Made by a program: the position numbers and the translations under genes. From Helicobacter muridarum (GTDB lineage: Bacteria > Campylobacterota > Campylobacteria > Campylobacterales > Helicobacteraceae), in the NCBI RefSeq assembly GCF_000765805.2, contig NZ_JRPD02000001.1:62001-126000 (forward strand): a DNA stretch of 64,000 bases, read 5' to 3'. The notes under the pieces are model-generated. The model saw only the letters and a program-made list of their open reading frames with translations. It was not told the origin of the DNA and did no database searches. Shown piece after piece: positions 53,282-62,621 of this stretch (positions within the stretch are counted from its first letter, which is position 1; every line of letters begins with the position of its first letter).

Positions 53282-54778
53282 ATGAAAAATCAATTGAATG
53301 TCTATAAGATAAGTTGCAAAAGAGTTATAAGGGATAATAGAATCTTTGCAAAGTTCCTAGTGACAAGCCTAATTTGTGGTGCATCGATAGGTAGTTTAGA
53401 GGCAGCATCAAAGCTATCTGATGTTGTTAATAATGCTACTATAAGCGGCTTTGCATTTGCTAGAGTAACTAGCCTTCATGGACAAGATGGTAGCGGGACA
53501 AGATGGCAGTGGCGTTTTAAGCCAGTTATTACTACTGGTGCTGTGAATGGTTGGAGCGGATCAATTGGTATCTTTTATTCTAAGGGTTCTTCTGTGCCAG
53601 ATGCTAACAATACAGATGGGGATATTAGCGCTAGCCGTGGTGATGTTGTTGTAAATTCCATAGATAGATTTGGTATTAGTGATTACTATATAACATATAA
53701 GTCTAAAGAAACTTTAGGTAGTGATACTACTATTATGGTTGGTCAGAAGTCTCCGGGCACTGTGCTTAACGACAATGTGCTAGATAGGGCAATGGGTGTA
53801 TTTGTAAGCAATAAAGATATGTCAGCTCTTAACATTGGCTTTCAATGGTGGGATACATGGATTGGTGATGATATATATTTTGCTCCTAGGAATGCTGGTA
53901 GTGGCGTAACTGGTATCAATAGAGGTGTTGGCAATAATGTATTATTATTCTCCCTTTCTAGTGGAGCAGATTTTACCAAAGATACGGGTTTAAGATATAA
54001 CCTAACCTATGCCTATGGTAATAGATGGTTTAGCTATATGATTTTTGGAGATGTCTCTTATACTACAAAATTTAGCAATCAATCTTTAGAGATTCTTTTG
54101 CAATTAAGTGCTACAGGGTTAGTTAATAATCCGCAAATACTCTCTAATCAGGAAGGATTTAGAAAAGTATATCAGCAGTTAGGCACTGCTGCTAATGAAA
54201 CTAATCAAAGTAAATTTGCTAAGAATAGCGGTGTATATAACCTTAGATTAAATTATAAGTATGATCTTAGTGCTGATGAAGATGGCAAATCTGTTGGTTC
54301 TGTAGGATTGTCTGTTGGAACTATGGGTAGCTTTGGACGTGGCTATGGAACTATTATTGATAATACAGGCGGATTTAAAGTAGGTGGTGTGATTTGGAAT
54401 AGCTATCCAGGTCCAGATGCTCATGGATTTGGGATTTTAGGCACAGGAGCTTTTGATGGTAGCTGGCTATATGGTGGTTATCTTAAAGGTGAGATGAAGT
54501 ATAAGAAGCTTGGCGCATCTTTAGATGTTGTATATGTGGCGACTTCGCATTTCTATTATCTTAGAAAGGGCAGCAGAGGACCAGCTTCTGACAATCTTAA
54601 TGCGAATGGAACTCTTTTCCCTACAGCAAATCATATAAAGAAAGCAAATTTTCTTGAGATAAGCCCAACTATTAGTTATAAAGTTGCTCCACATATTACT
54701 ATGACAGCTTATTATGGATATTTGATAGGAAATCCTTCATTTGGTAGATTTAGGTATTTGATTACTTATGTATTCTAA
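53282..54778 (+). CDS. Major outer membrane porin (Campylobacter/Helicobacter MOMP type)
   Basis: A 498-residue outer-membrane beta-barrel. The signal region ends with SLEAASKLSDVV (mature start after about residue 40), with an unusually long basic N-terminus before it. SDVVNNATISGFAFARV is the MOMP-type opening strand, alternating aromatic/polar strands fill the rest, and the last residues RFRYLITYVF end in the Phe recognised by the BAM complex. Likely the main porin for small solutes and a surface antigen. AAAGGAGAA precedes the ATG. Long Gly/Asn-rich stretches mark surface loops. Confidence 0.82.
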   Translation: MKNQLNVYKISCKRVIRDNRIFAKFLVTSLICGASIGSLEAASKLSDVVNNATISGFAFARVTSLHGQDGSGTRWQWRFKPVITTGAVNGWSGSIGIFYSKGSSVPDANNTDGDISASRGDVVVNSIDRFGISDYYITYKSKETLGSDTTIMVGQKSPGTVLNDNVLDRAMGVFVSNKDMSALNIGFQWWDTWIGDDIYFAPRNAGSGVTGINRGVGNNVLLFSLSSGADFTKDTGLRYNLTYAYGNRWFSYMIFGDVSYTTKFSNQSLEILLQLSATGLVNNPQILSNQEGFRKVYQQLGTAANETNQSKFAKNSGVYNLRLNYKYDLSADEDGKSVGSVGLSVGTMGSFGRGYGTIIDNTGGFKVGGVIWNSYPGPDAHGFGILGTGAFDGSWLYGGYLKGEMKYKKLGASLDVVYVATSHFYYLRKGSRGPASDNLNANGTLFPTANHIKKANFLEISPTISYKVAPHITMTAYYGYLIGNPSFGRFRYLITYVF

Positions 54779-54896
54779 TTTTATAGCTTGCTTAGTAAGT
54801 ATAGGGTTATGATTGTGATAAGTGCTTTAGACGTTGATAACTCGTTATTATTATTAATACATTAATATTATGTGAATTTATTATTAAGGTTTTTTA

Positions 54897-55811
54897 GTGC
54901 ATGCTCAATTTATCGCGTTAGTCTATAAGATTCCGCATATATCGAGCTTTGCCTTTGTGCAAAAGATTAAATCCGCCTTAAGAAATAAAGGCATCATAAT
55001 TGATAAGATAGGTTTTTCTGGAACTCTAGATCCATTTGCAAGAGGACAGCTTCTGCTAGCTACTAATCGTTATACAAGGCTTCTCCCACATATTGAAAAA
55101 AGCTATAAAAGCTATCAGGCTACATTATTTTTAGGTTGTAATAGTGCTAGTCTTGATACAGAAAATATTATCAATATAGAGCATATTGCAAAGCAAGATT
55201 CTAAACTTATCGAATCTATATTTAATAATCTAATCGGAGATGTGCGCTATACTCCGCCTAGATTTAGTGCTAAGCATATAAATGGCTCGCGTGCGTATGA
55301 ACTTGCTAGGGAAAATAAGAAGTTCTCTTTACCAGAATGTTTGATGAACATAAGACAATGTGAGCTTATATCTTATAATCATCCATTTGTTAGCTTTAGA
55401 GTAACTCTTAGCGAAGGTGGATTTGTGCGCAGTATAGCAGAGATTGTTGGGAAATCCTTGAATTGTCAAGCAAGCCTTTGTTATTTAGAGAGATTAAGCG
55501 AAGGGCAATTAGCTTATTATGAGTGTTTGAATTCTAACAATACAATTAGCCTAGATTTTGAATATTTTGGAGTGTGCCAGAATCTCAAACTTGTATTATT
55601 AGATATTAAAAATGTCATAAAATATGATACAATAAGCCTCGTTGATTATGAAAAGCAAGCCTTTGAGGGCAAAAAAATCCATCTGAACAACGCTTATAAT
55701 ATAACCAAAAATGGAATCTATCTAGCCGATTTTGGTAGTTATTATGGAATAATAGATATTAATCGGCAAAGAGAAGTTAAATATATAGTAAATAGGATTG
55801 ATAAATGTTGA
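54897..55811 (+). CDS. truB: tRNA pseudouridine-55 synthase TruB
   Basis: A 304-residue enzyme that makes pseudouridine 55 in the tRNA T-loop. [25 protein letters not shown] (38-62) holds the catalytic Asp45. SYQATLFLG and [18 protein letters not shown] follow in family order. The start is GTG at 54897 with AAGG 7 bases upstream; an overlapping ATG at 54901 is out of frame. csrA begins inside its last 7 bases. A C-terminal extension of about 60 residues follows the core. Confidence 0.93.
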   Translation: MHAQFIALVYKIPHISSFAFVQKIKSALRNKGIIIDKIGFSGTLDPFARGQLLLATNRYTRLLPHIEKSYKSYQATLFLGCNSASLDTENIINIEHIAKQDSKLIESIFNNLIGDVRYTPPRFSAKHINGSRAYELARENKKFSLPECLMNIRQCELISYNHPFVSFRVTLSEGGFVRSIAEIVGKSLNCQASLCYLERLSEGQLAYYECLNSNNTISLDFEYFGVCQNLKLVLLDIKNVIKYDTISLVDYEKQAFEGKKIHLNNAYNITKNGIYLADFGSYYGIIDINRQREVKYIVNRIDKC

Positions 55812-56092
55812 TTTTGTCGAGAAAGCAAGAAGAAAGCATTGTTATAGGAAATGACATTATCCTAAAAGTAATCAGCATTGACAAGGGCAATGTGAAGTTA
55901 GGTTTTGAAGCCCCGCCAAAAACACTAATTCTTAGAGCTGAATTGACAGAAGCTGTTAAGAGTGAAAATACACAAGCTACAGGCTATGTTAGCCAAGATA
56001 TACTTAGTGAGCTAGGTGCTCATTTGAAGAGCAGGCGTGCTAAGGAAATCAACGCTAAAGATGTATTTAAGCAGACACAGACGAAAAAATAA
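55805..56092 (+). CDS. csrA: Carbon storage regulator CsrA
   Basis: A 95-residue RNA-binding regulator. [37 protein letters not shown] is the canonical five-strand CsrA core. A tail of about 30 residues extends past the 61-residue E. coli protein. In Helicobacter CsrA affects motility and stress genes, including flagellin regulation. The truB overlap and the 30-base gap to ispE indicate one operon. Confidence 0.95.
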   Translation: MLILSRKQEESIVIGNDIILKVISIDKGNVKLGFEAPPKTLILRAELTEAVKSENTQATGYVSQDILSELGAHLKSRRAKEINAKDVFKQTQTKK

Positions 56093-56122
56093 TCCTATAT
56101 CAACCTTTGTTCTATCAATTTT

Positions 56123-57319
56123 ATGCAAAATCATAAGAAAAATAGCCTAGAAAACCATAATCTTTTATCTACTAGCCCAAATACAAGCTCATTGATTAAT
56201 AAAACTAAAAACTATATCACCAAGTCAACTAAAATCCCCCAAACTTCTAAGCAGTGGATAATCAAAGCCTACCCTAAGATTAATATTGCCTTGAAGGTTT
56301 TCTATAAAAATCAAAATACCAATTCTAATTCTATTTTACATGAAATCGCTTCTCGCTTTCACCTTGTGCTTGGCGAATTATATGATATAATGAGTTTTTC
56401 TTTGCATACTGCTGATTCTTTATGTTTTAGCTTGGATTCTAATCTGGCAATATTTCGTAAGATAGAGCCAATAGATTTAGGTATTGAATTTATTTTACAA
56501 GGTGATTTTGATTGTGATATAGAATCTAATCTTATTTATAAGTCATATAAGATTCTTTTAGAGTTTTATAATCTCAAACGAACACAAAATTTACTTAGCT
56601 CTCAAACAAATCTTGATAATACCATGAATCTATCTACAAAACAAAGGTCGATTCTCATAAAAGTTAATAAAAAAATCCCCACTGGTAGCGGACTTGGCGG
56701 TGGCAGTGTAAATGCAGCAATAAGCCTTATTATGCTTAATGATATGCTTGATTGCAGGCTAAGTGTCGATGAGTTGCTAGCATGCGCTAAGACTTTAGGT
56801 AGCGATGTGAGTTTCTTTGTCATGGTATATTTACAGGGTGGGGATAGACTTCATAGTTTCTTTTTATATGATTTTGCGGAATCTAGTGATAATCATTTGC
56901 CATTTTGTAGCGCAAATGTTTTTGGCACAGGAGAAATAGTAGAGCCATTCTTTGAGGAAGCGTTGAGTATTAAACTGCATTGCAATAATATCTCATGTCA
57001 TACAGGCAAGGTTTATGATATGTTTGATACATTATGTTCTACATCTATAGAATATATCCATGCTTGCGATTTTAAATTATGCAGATTAGATTCTGTAAAT
57101 GCTAATACGCAATTTAGCAATTTGAATAATATTGAGGTTGATTTTAGTTTAGATTCTAAGACATTGCTTAGCATACACTCTATATTTGAGTTAAATGATC
57201 TATATTTGCCTGCTAGTAGTCTATATCCTTTGGAATCAATTCGCGCTGCATTAGATAAGGAATATCATAAAGTTTTTTTTAGTGGTAGTGGTTCGACTTT
57301 TTTTAGTTTAGATATGTAA
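56123..57319 (+). CDS. ispE: 4-diphosphocytidyl-2-C-methyl-D-erythritol kinase IspE, enlarged
   Basis: A 398-residue GHMP kinase of the non-mevalonate isoprenoid pathway. KAYPKINIALKV (around 48-59) is the true N-terminal motif, IPTGSGLGGGSVNAA (about 184-198) the ATP loop and KVFFSGSGSTFF the C-terminal motif. The usual length is about 270. The excess lies in a 45-residue polar N-terminal extension and in Asn/Ser-rich inserts (about 160-175 and 330-350). An 8-T run lies near the 3' end (57273-57280) and could slip, but the frame is intact. Last gene of truB-csrA-ispE; fucT starts 10 bases downstream. Confidence 0.88.
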   Translation: MQNHKKNSLENHNLLSTSPNTSSLINKTKNYITKSTKIPQTSKQWIIKAYPKINIALKVFYKNQNTNSNSILHEIASRFHLVLGELYDIMSFSLHTADSLCFSLDSNLAIFRKIEPIDLGIEFILQGDFDCDIESNLIYKSYKILLEFYNLKRTQNLLSSQTNLDNTMNLSTKQRSILIKVNKKIPTGSGLGGGSVNAAISLIMLNDMLDCRLSVDELLACAKTLGSDVSFFVMVYLQGGDRLHSFFLYDFAESSDNHLPFCSANVFGTGEIVEPFFEEALSIKLHCNNISCHTGKVYDMFDTLCSTSIEYIHACDFKLCRLDSVNANTQFSNLNNIEVDFSLDSKTLLSIHSIFELNDLYLPASSLYPLESIRAALDKEYHKVFFSGSGSTFFSLDM

Positions 57320-57329
57320 AAGAGTTAAA

Positions 57330-58478
57330 ATGCAAGAAATTAAGCTTAAGATTGTAGATTGGTGGGAGAAACCTAGTATTGAGAATTTTGATAAAAACTA
57401 CTTTGTAAAGTTGCTTCGTAAAAAATATAATGTAATCTACAGCGATAGCCCAGATTATATAATATATAGCATTATTGGTAATGAGCATTTGAAATATGAC
57501 TGTGTTAGAATCTTTCATACACAAGAAAGCATTGCTCCGGATTTTAACATTGCTGATTATGCCCTTTGTTTTGATTATATAGATTTTTTAGATAGATATA
57601 TAAGATTCCCTCATTTTGCATTTGATTATTATCATGAAGATTTATATCTTAGCATGAAACGACATAAGATAAGCCAAGCAGAGATAAAATCAAAGCAAAA
57701 ATTTTGTAGTTTTTTGGTTAGCAATCCATATGGAAGCCCGATTAGAGATGAATTTTTTGAGGCTTTATGCAGGTATAAAATGGTTGATTCTGGTGGGCGA
57801 TGGAAAAATAATATGGGTGCACCAATTGACAAAATATATTCACATTGTGATGTGCCTTTTAATGATTTTCCGCGATTAAAAAGACAATTTATCTCTCAAT
57901 ACAAGTTCCATTTGTGTTTTGAAAACACTTCTAGCCCGGGTTATATTACAGAGAAGCTTTTTACAGCCTTTGGTGCTAGGACTATTCCAATTTATTGGGG
58001 GGATAGCTCACTTTGTGAAAATTCTCCTTATTATAGCTCTAAGCTAAAGTCAAACGGAATGGGGGAATATATAATAAATCCAAAGTCTTATATTAATTTG
58101 CATAATTTTTCTTCATTTGAGGAAGCTATTGAGTATATTATTGAGGTGGACAATAATCCATCTCTATTTGCTGATATGCTACAAGAAAGAGTTTTTCTAC
58201 AAGACTATGATATTGTTAAATATTATGAAGATAAGATTTTGGCATTTTTTGATTCTATTTTTACTAAGGACATTCATAATCTTAAGGGAGCTGCTATATC
58301 TAATGATAATGATGCTAAGCGAATAAGAGGGTTTAATTGTCAAAATTATGAACATTCTAAGAAAGACTATGCTAATATGTATGATTTGAGAGAGAGATTT
58401 AACGCCTTTATTCCAAGATTTTTTCGCCCATTTTTTAGCTTGAATAAATATCATTATAGATATAGGAAGAAGTCTTAA
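57330..58478 (+). CDS. Alpha-1,3-fucosyltransferase (GT10, FutA/FucT type)
   Basis: A 382-residue GT10 enzyme. The donor-binding motif FENTSSPGYITEKLFTAFGARTIPIYWGD (about 197-225) and FEEAIEYI are those of H. pylori FutA, which adds fucose to N-acetyllactosamine on LPS to mimic host Lewis x. The C-terminus ends NLR-like with YANMYDLRERFNAFIPRFFRPF and a basic RYRKKS, a membrane-association type tail. The tandem 7-residue repeats of H. pylori FutA are not present, nor is a long C tract, so the gene looks constitutively in frame. Lewis antigen synthesis is inferred. Confidence 0.9.
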   Translation: MQEIKLKIVDWWEKPSIENFDKNYFVKLLRKKYNVIYSDSPDYIIYSIIGNEHLKYDCVRIFHTQESIAPDFNIADYALCFDYIDFLDRYIRFPHFAFDYYHEDLYLSMKRHKISQAEIKSKQKFCSFLVSNPYGSPIRDEFFEALCRYKMVDSGGRWKNNMGAPIDKIYSHCDVPFNDFPRLKRQFISQYKFHLCFENTSSPGYITEKLFTAFGARTIPIYWGDSSLCENSPYYSSKLKSNGMGEYIINPKSYINLHNFSSFEEAIEYIIEVDNNPSLFADMLQERVFLQDYDIVKYYEDKILAFFDSIFTKDIHNLKGAAISNDNDAKRIRGFNCQNYEHSKKDYANMYDLRERFNAFIPRFFRPFFSLNKYHYRYRKKS

Positions 58479-58544
58479 ATATTTTAGCATAAATTACTAT
58501 TGATTAAAAGCTACATATTGATTTAGGCTGGTGCCTTATTCCCT

Positions 58545-58660
58545 TGTCATGCTGAATCTCTTTTATCATTCTAGGCAAAGCGAAGAATCTAAAAATATAT
58601 TTATCCCTGCGAGAATTTGGTAGCTAACGCTCCCACATCGTATTGGCTCAATATGATAAA
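58545..58660. repeat. Dispersed intergenic repeat, copy 2
   Basis: CTTGTCATGCTG, ATCATTCTAGGCAAAGCGAAGAATCT, then TTTATCCCTGCGAGAATTTGGTAGC and TTGGCTCAATATGAT. The same ordered words occur, diverged, after parB (19192-19295). Such CATTCT...AGAATCT modules look like degenerate inverted repeats. Confidence 0.6.
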
Positions 58661-58683
58661 AAATTAAATATGATAAAGAGAAA

Positions 58684-58710
58684 TTTTTAGTTTGCTTAGC
58701 AAACTAAAAA
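58684..58710. other. Perfect 12-pair stem-loop
   Basis: TTTTTAGTTTGC and GCAAACTAAAAA pair fully around a TTA loop. The A/T arms could act as a two-way terminator for fucT, though no extra T run follows on the plus strand. Confidence 0.6.
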
Positions 58711-58777
58711 TGACAACACCCCCGCTTGTCATTCTAATGGCATTAGCCAGAAGAATCTCAAAACAAAGCAGAATAAA

Positions 58778-59219
58778 ATGGCTGGAGAGATACCAGAGTA
58801 TTGGGAAGTGAGGAAACTGAAATATGTTATTTATTTAAAAAATCAAAGATGCGGCAATAGTGATTTTAAAATAGAGCTTGAAAATATTGAAAGCAAAACA
58901 GGGCAATACATTCTAACAAATGAAATTGTATTTGAGGATAGTGGAATCAATTTTTATAAATGTGATATTTTATTTGGTAAATTACGCCCATATCTTGCAA
59001 AAGTTTTTCTAGCAAAATAGAGATGGTATTTGTGTTAGTAAGTTTTTAGTTTTAAATCAAACAAAGAACATAAAGTTTTTAATACTTTCACCATTTTTTA
59101 TAAATATTGTAGATAGCTCAACCTATGGCATAGAAATGGCAATAGCAAATTGGAAATTTGGGAATCTTATAATTCCGATTCCACATTTAGAAGAGCAAAT
59201 AAAGCCTATTAAAGAATAA
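58778..59219 (+). pseudogene. Relic of a type I restriction specificity subunit (hsdS)
   Basis: The first frame (58778-59020) reads GEIPEYWEVRKLKY, LENIESKTGQY and CDILFGKLRPYLAKVFLAK, an HsdS target-recognition domain opening. A stop follows, and a frame shift near 59020 recovers DGICVSKFLVL, INIVDSSTYGIEMAIANWKFGNL and IPIPHLEEQIKPIKE, ending at 59219. Only one of the two recognition domains is present, and hsdM and hsdR are absent. The relic was left by loss of a type I system or by recombination of hsdS pieces. Confidence 0.85.
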
Positions 59220-59446
59220 AACAAGTTTTATAAGCTAAAGCATTTGCGGTATAATGAATACATTTTGTTATACATAATCCTTTTGTTACATATAATCCTT
59301 ATTTTTGCCGTTTTGATTCACATATCTCTTTTCATTCTGAAAGAGACTCTTTTTGTCATTCTATTGTGAATTAATTATGGCTTATCTTTCTACACTAAAG
59401 GCGTTATTATCTTTTGTTTAGACTCCATTAATTCTTAAAATATTTG

Positions 59447-60385
59447 TTAACTCATATTTATTTCTAATAGTCGTTTAAATCCATTTAAGGAGTCTAGAAT
59501 CTGTTTTGATTCAAATCCTCTTGTGATAAATACTAATGATGAACCTTGCCTATCTTTTGGGATATGTGTTGGTGAGTGAATAATATGACCAACACCATTA
59601 ATAGCTATTAAAAAATTCTCATTAATGTCTAAAACTCCCTTTACTCTTAGAATCTTTTTGCCCCATTTATGTAAGAGCATGCTTAGCCACACACCAAAAG
59701 CATTCCATTCCAATGGATTATCAAAGCTTAATGATATAGTATCAAAGCTTTGCTCATGTTTGTTTGTAGGGATTTCATTGGTTAGGAATCTATGATTAAT
59801 ATCAAATATGTTTTGGAAATCAAGCTCGGCTTTATCTTTGATTTCTAAGCTTAGATTGATGCTTTTTAGCTTTTGGATTAGTTCAGAACTAGGCTTTTTT
59901 ATGTCACTTTTGCATATTATTATTAAATCGCTTGCTATAATTTGGGCTATTGCCTCCTCGTTTTCTAAATGCGAAAGTGCGTTTATGCTATCTATGCAGG
60001 TAACTACACTTTTTACAAAAAAGTGATTACTTAAAAATATATCATTCATTAATGTCCATAAAATTGGTGCGGGATTAGCAAGTCCTGTGCTTTCTATGAT
60101 AATCCTTTTTGGCTTTTGCCCTCTTAGTTCATATTCATTAAGTATATTTTTTAGGCTTTCAATTAAATCAAGTCGCTTGTTACAACAAACACAACCAGAA
60201 GATAGCTTTAGGATTCTCTCACTAGAATAATGCTGTAATACTCGCTCATCAAGCGAGATTTCTCCTATTTCATTAATGATTAATGCTGTATCTTGACTTT
60301 GATTGTTTTGTAAATATTCTTTAATTAGACTTGTTTTGCCGCTGCCAAGAAAACCTGTAATGAGATGAACAGCTATCTTTGCCAT
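59447..60385 (-). CDS. COG0523/CobW-type GTPase metallochaperone
   Basis: A 312-residue G3E GTPase. ITGFLGSGKTSL (9-20) is Walker A, GCVCC (64-68) is the CxCC metal motif, IIIESTGLANPAPI carries the ESTG switch, and a CobW C-terminal domain spans about 225-308. Proteins of this group move zinc or cobalt ions to client enzymes. It is the last gene of the nitrilase - pgdA - CxxC - GTPase operon, 11 bases after the CxxC protein. Since PgdA is a metal-dependent deacetylase, metal delivery to it is an attractive inference but unproven. Confidence 0.9.
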   Translation of the reverse strand: MAKIAVHLITGFLGSGKTSLIKEYLQNNQSQDTALIINEIGEISLDERVLQHYSSERILKLSSGCVCCNKRLDLIESLKNILNEYELRGQKPKRIIIESTGLANPAPILWTLMNDIFLSNHFFVKSVVTCIDSINALSHLENEEAIAQIIASDLIIICKSDIKKPSSELIQKLKSINLSLEIKDKAELDFQNIFDINHRFLTNEIPTNKHEQSFDTISLSFDNPLEWNAFGVWLSMLLHKWGKKILRVKGVLDINENFLIAINGVGHIIHSPTHIPKDRQGSSLVFITRGFESKQILDSLNGFKRLLEINMS

Positions 60386-60396
60386 GTTATTGCCTA

Positions 60397-60708
60397 TTAT
60401 TGCTTGCTATTTGTATTTTCTAAAAATCTAAGTAGGTTAGCATCAAGAGGATCGGCACTCATGCCTAATATTTCCTCAACCCTAGCCCAAAGCTCTCCTA
60501 AGTCATCGACAATGATTGTTTTACCCTTTTTGTCGCTGATAATAAACTTACTGTTTTGCCAAATCTTAAAATAAAGTCCATAAAATTGTAAGATTTCAGA
60601 AATAATTCTAGCTTTTTTGAGCTTAGACCTCTTATATTCTTGAGAATCCATTTCTTTCATATCGCTCCAATGAAAGGAACTAATCATCTGTCCGCATAAA
60701 ATGCACAT
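60397..60708 (-). CDS. Small CxxC protein of the pgdA/COG0523 operon
   Basis: A 103-residue protein that starts MCILCGQMISSFHWSDM; Cys2 and Cys5 with a following His-Trp suggest a metal or thiol site. The C-terminal third, VDDLGELWARVEEILGMSADPLDANLLRFL, carries a DPLD motif. Similar small proteins are, as far as recalled, found beside COG0523 genes in other Proteobacteria. GGAG precedes the ATG. It is 57 bases downstream of pgdA and 11 upstream of the GTPase. Function unknown; a metal-transfer partner is plausible. Confidence 0.7.
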   Translation of the reverse strand: MCILCGQMISSFHWSDMKEMDSQEYKRSKLKKARIISEILQFYGLYFKIWQNSKFIISDKKGKTIIVDDLGELWARVEEILGMSADPLDANLLRFLENTNSKQ

Positions 60709-60765
60709 TTCATCTCCTAGACTTAGATTGAGCCATTTAGAATCAAGCCTTATTTTTTAGAGTCA

Positions 60766-61647
60766 TTAACTTTTACGAGGCGATCTTCTTAAGAAGTCAT
60801 CAGCTATATCGTTGAAATTTACCCATTTTACTCCATCATGGCTATTGATATGAGAAATTATTCTCTCATGCATTAGGAGCACTTGAGGACGTCCACTTAC
60901 ATCAGGGTGTATAGTCATAGTAAAAACAGCATAATCCATCTCTCTATATACCCAATCAAATTGATCCATCCACATTTGTTCTATATCTCTTGGCGATACG
61001 AATCCAAAGCTGTTAGGAGCTTTTTTAATAAACATCATAGGTGGCAAATCATCTAAATACCAATTAGCTGGTATTTCTACCAAATTTGTTTCCTCTCCTC
61101 TAACTAGAGGTTTCATCCAATCCTTAGCCTCTGCGCTGTAATCAATCTTCGTCCATTTATCTCCTACTCTTACATAATATGGCGTAAAGTCATTGTGCAT
61201 AAGGGAATGGTCATATTTGATTCCGTGCTTTAGCAGTAGCTCGTTAGTAATATTTGAGAATTCCCACCAAGGAGCAACATACCCAGTAGGTGATTTGCCT
61301 GTTAAATCTTTGATTAACTCTATGCTTTTTAACAATACATCTTCTTCTTGTTTCGCGCTCATAGCGATTGGATTTTCATGTGAATATCCATGCACACCTA
61401 CCTCATGTCCTGCATCAACTATCATTTTCATTTGGTCTGGAAATGTCTCAATAGAATGTCCCGGTGAAAACCAAGTTGCTGGAATATTATATTTTTTAAA
61501 TAGTTTTAAAAGTCTAGGAATCCCAATTTCACCTGCAAAAAGCCCTCTTGAAATATCATCTGGACTATCCTCGCCTCCATAACTTCCAAGCCAACCTGCT
61601 ACAGCATCAATATCAACTCCGTATGCAACTAAAATTTCTTTTGCCAT
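60766..61647 (-). CDS. pgdA: Peptidoglycan/polysaccharide deacetylase PgdA
   Basis: A 293-residue NodB-fold deacetylase, by recall nearly residue-for-residue like H. pylori HP0310 (PgdA). Asp14 in GVDIDAV and His86/His90 in GVHGYSH are the metal ligands; APWWEFS and [16 protein letters not shown] provide the later motifs. HP0310 removes acetyl from peptidoglycan GlcNAc and adds lysozyme resistance; other members (PuuE) act on allantoin. No signal peptide is visible, as in HP0310. Its first 19 bases overlap the 3' end of the nitrilase gene. Confidence 0.9.
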   Translation of the reverse strand: MAKEILVAYGVDIDAVAGWLGSYGGEDSPDDISRGLFAGEIGIPRLLKLFKKYNIPATWFSPGHSIETFPDQMKMIVDAGHEVGVHGYSHENPIAMSAKQEEDVLLKSIELIKDLTGKSPTGYVAPWWEFSNITNELLLKHGIKYDHSLMHNDFTPYYVRVGDKWTKIDYSAEAKDWMKPLVRGEETNLVEIPANWYLDDLPPMMFIKKAPNSFGFVSPRDIEQMWMDQFDWVYREMDYAVFTMTIHPDVSGRPQVLLMHERIISHINSHDGVKWVNFNDIADDFLRRSPRKS

Positions 61648-62471
61648 ATTTTTCCTTTTTTGTTAAATTTACGCAAATCCGCGAGATAAGGTATAGCTTC
61701 CCTTTGCTCTTGGATTTGTCCTATGTCAATAACTGACATTACGCATTCATTTTCTTTTTGTGCTTGGGCTATAATCTCACCCTTAGGGCTTATAGCCCTG
61801 CTAAGTCCAGCAAATTCAAGTTTTTGATTAAACTTCTCATCAAATTCATTGCCACTTCTATTACAGGCTATCACAAAGAGTCCATTCTCAAGTGCTCTAG
61901 CTCTAGATAATAAATCCCAAGCATAGCTTCTAGCCTTTCCAAAGGCACTAGGATAAATAATAACTTGCGCTCCATATAGGGCTAGATTTCTTGATATTTC
62001 TGCAAATCCTATCTCATAACATATAGCAATCCCTACCTTAAGCTTAAAACCTTTTATATCAAGGCTAAAAACTTGCTGCTTCCCTCCATTTGAGAATCTT
62101 TGCTTTTCAGTATTCCAAAGAAATATTTTTCTTTGCTTTCCTAATATCTTTCCTTTCTTGTTAATTATATAGGCAGTATCAAAGAGCCTGCCCTTATTTT
62201 TCTCTATGCTGCAAGCTATCATATAGATTCTATGTTTTTTTGCAAACTTGCTAAGAGTTTTTATTGTTTTGTTATGTTTGTCTTCAAGGTCAATACCAAA
62301 ACTTTTATCTTGATTGCTAACGCAATAACCACTATCAAAAAGCTCAGGTAATACCACTAGCTTAGCACCTGAATGCACACCATCTAGTGCCAATCGCATG
62401 GCAAGCTTTAGGTTTCCATTTAGATCGTAAGTCTTAGAATTCATTTGAATAAAAGCTATTTTAACTTGCAT
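61629..62471 (-). CDS. Carbon-nitrogen hydrolase (nitrilase superfamily)
   Basis: A 280-residue amidase of the nitrilase superfamily with the Glu-Lys-Cys triad Glu43 (LPELF), Lys115 ([11 protein letters not shown]) and Cys151 (AICYE). Such enzymes cut omega-amides, carbamoyl groups or nitriles; the substrate is not readable. It heads the pgdA operon, which makes a link to cell-wall or purine/pyrimidine nitrogen metabolism possible. A weak AAGG precedes the ATG. Confidence 0.9.
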   Translation of the reverse strand: MQVKIAFIQMNSKTYDLNGNLKLAMRLALDGVHSGAKLVVLPELFDSGYCVSNQDKSFGIDLEDKHNKTIKTLSKFAKKHRIYMIACSIEKNKGRLFDTAYIINKKGKILGKQRKIFLWNTEKQRFSNGGKQQVFSLDIKGFKLKVGIAICYEIGFAEISRNLALYGAQVIIYPSAFGKARSYAWDLLSRARALENGLFVIACNRSGNEFDEKFNQKLEFAGLSRAISPKGEIIAQAQKENECVMSVIDIGQIQEQREAIPYLADLRKFNKKGKIWQKKF

Positions 62472-62621
62472 TGCAAAGACCTTTTATTTTGATACTAGAC
62501 TTTAAAAGCTTAATTTTTGATTAAAGTCGTATTCAATTATTTATATGATATTTAATTGTGTAACTTTTACAAGTTTGAGCTTGATATTTGTCAAACTAAC
62601 CTATAACTTGATTATGAATTA

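Larger units (their letters stand above)
58479..58777. other. Gap of about 300 bases with repeats and a strong hairpin, after fucT
   Basis: No gene is present. The stretch holds the second copy of the dispersed repeat (about 58545-58660), a perfect 12-pair hairpin (58684-58710), and a second short TTGTCATTCT motif at 58728-58737. It then leads into an hsdS relic. Confidence 0.7.

Noticed and set aside
57273-57280. T8 run near the end of ispE as a phase-variation tract
   Set aside because: The frame is intact, the gene is essential in most bacteria, and runs of 8 T are frequent in AT-rich DNA.
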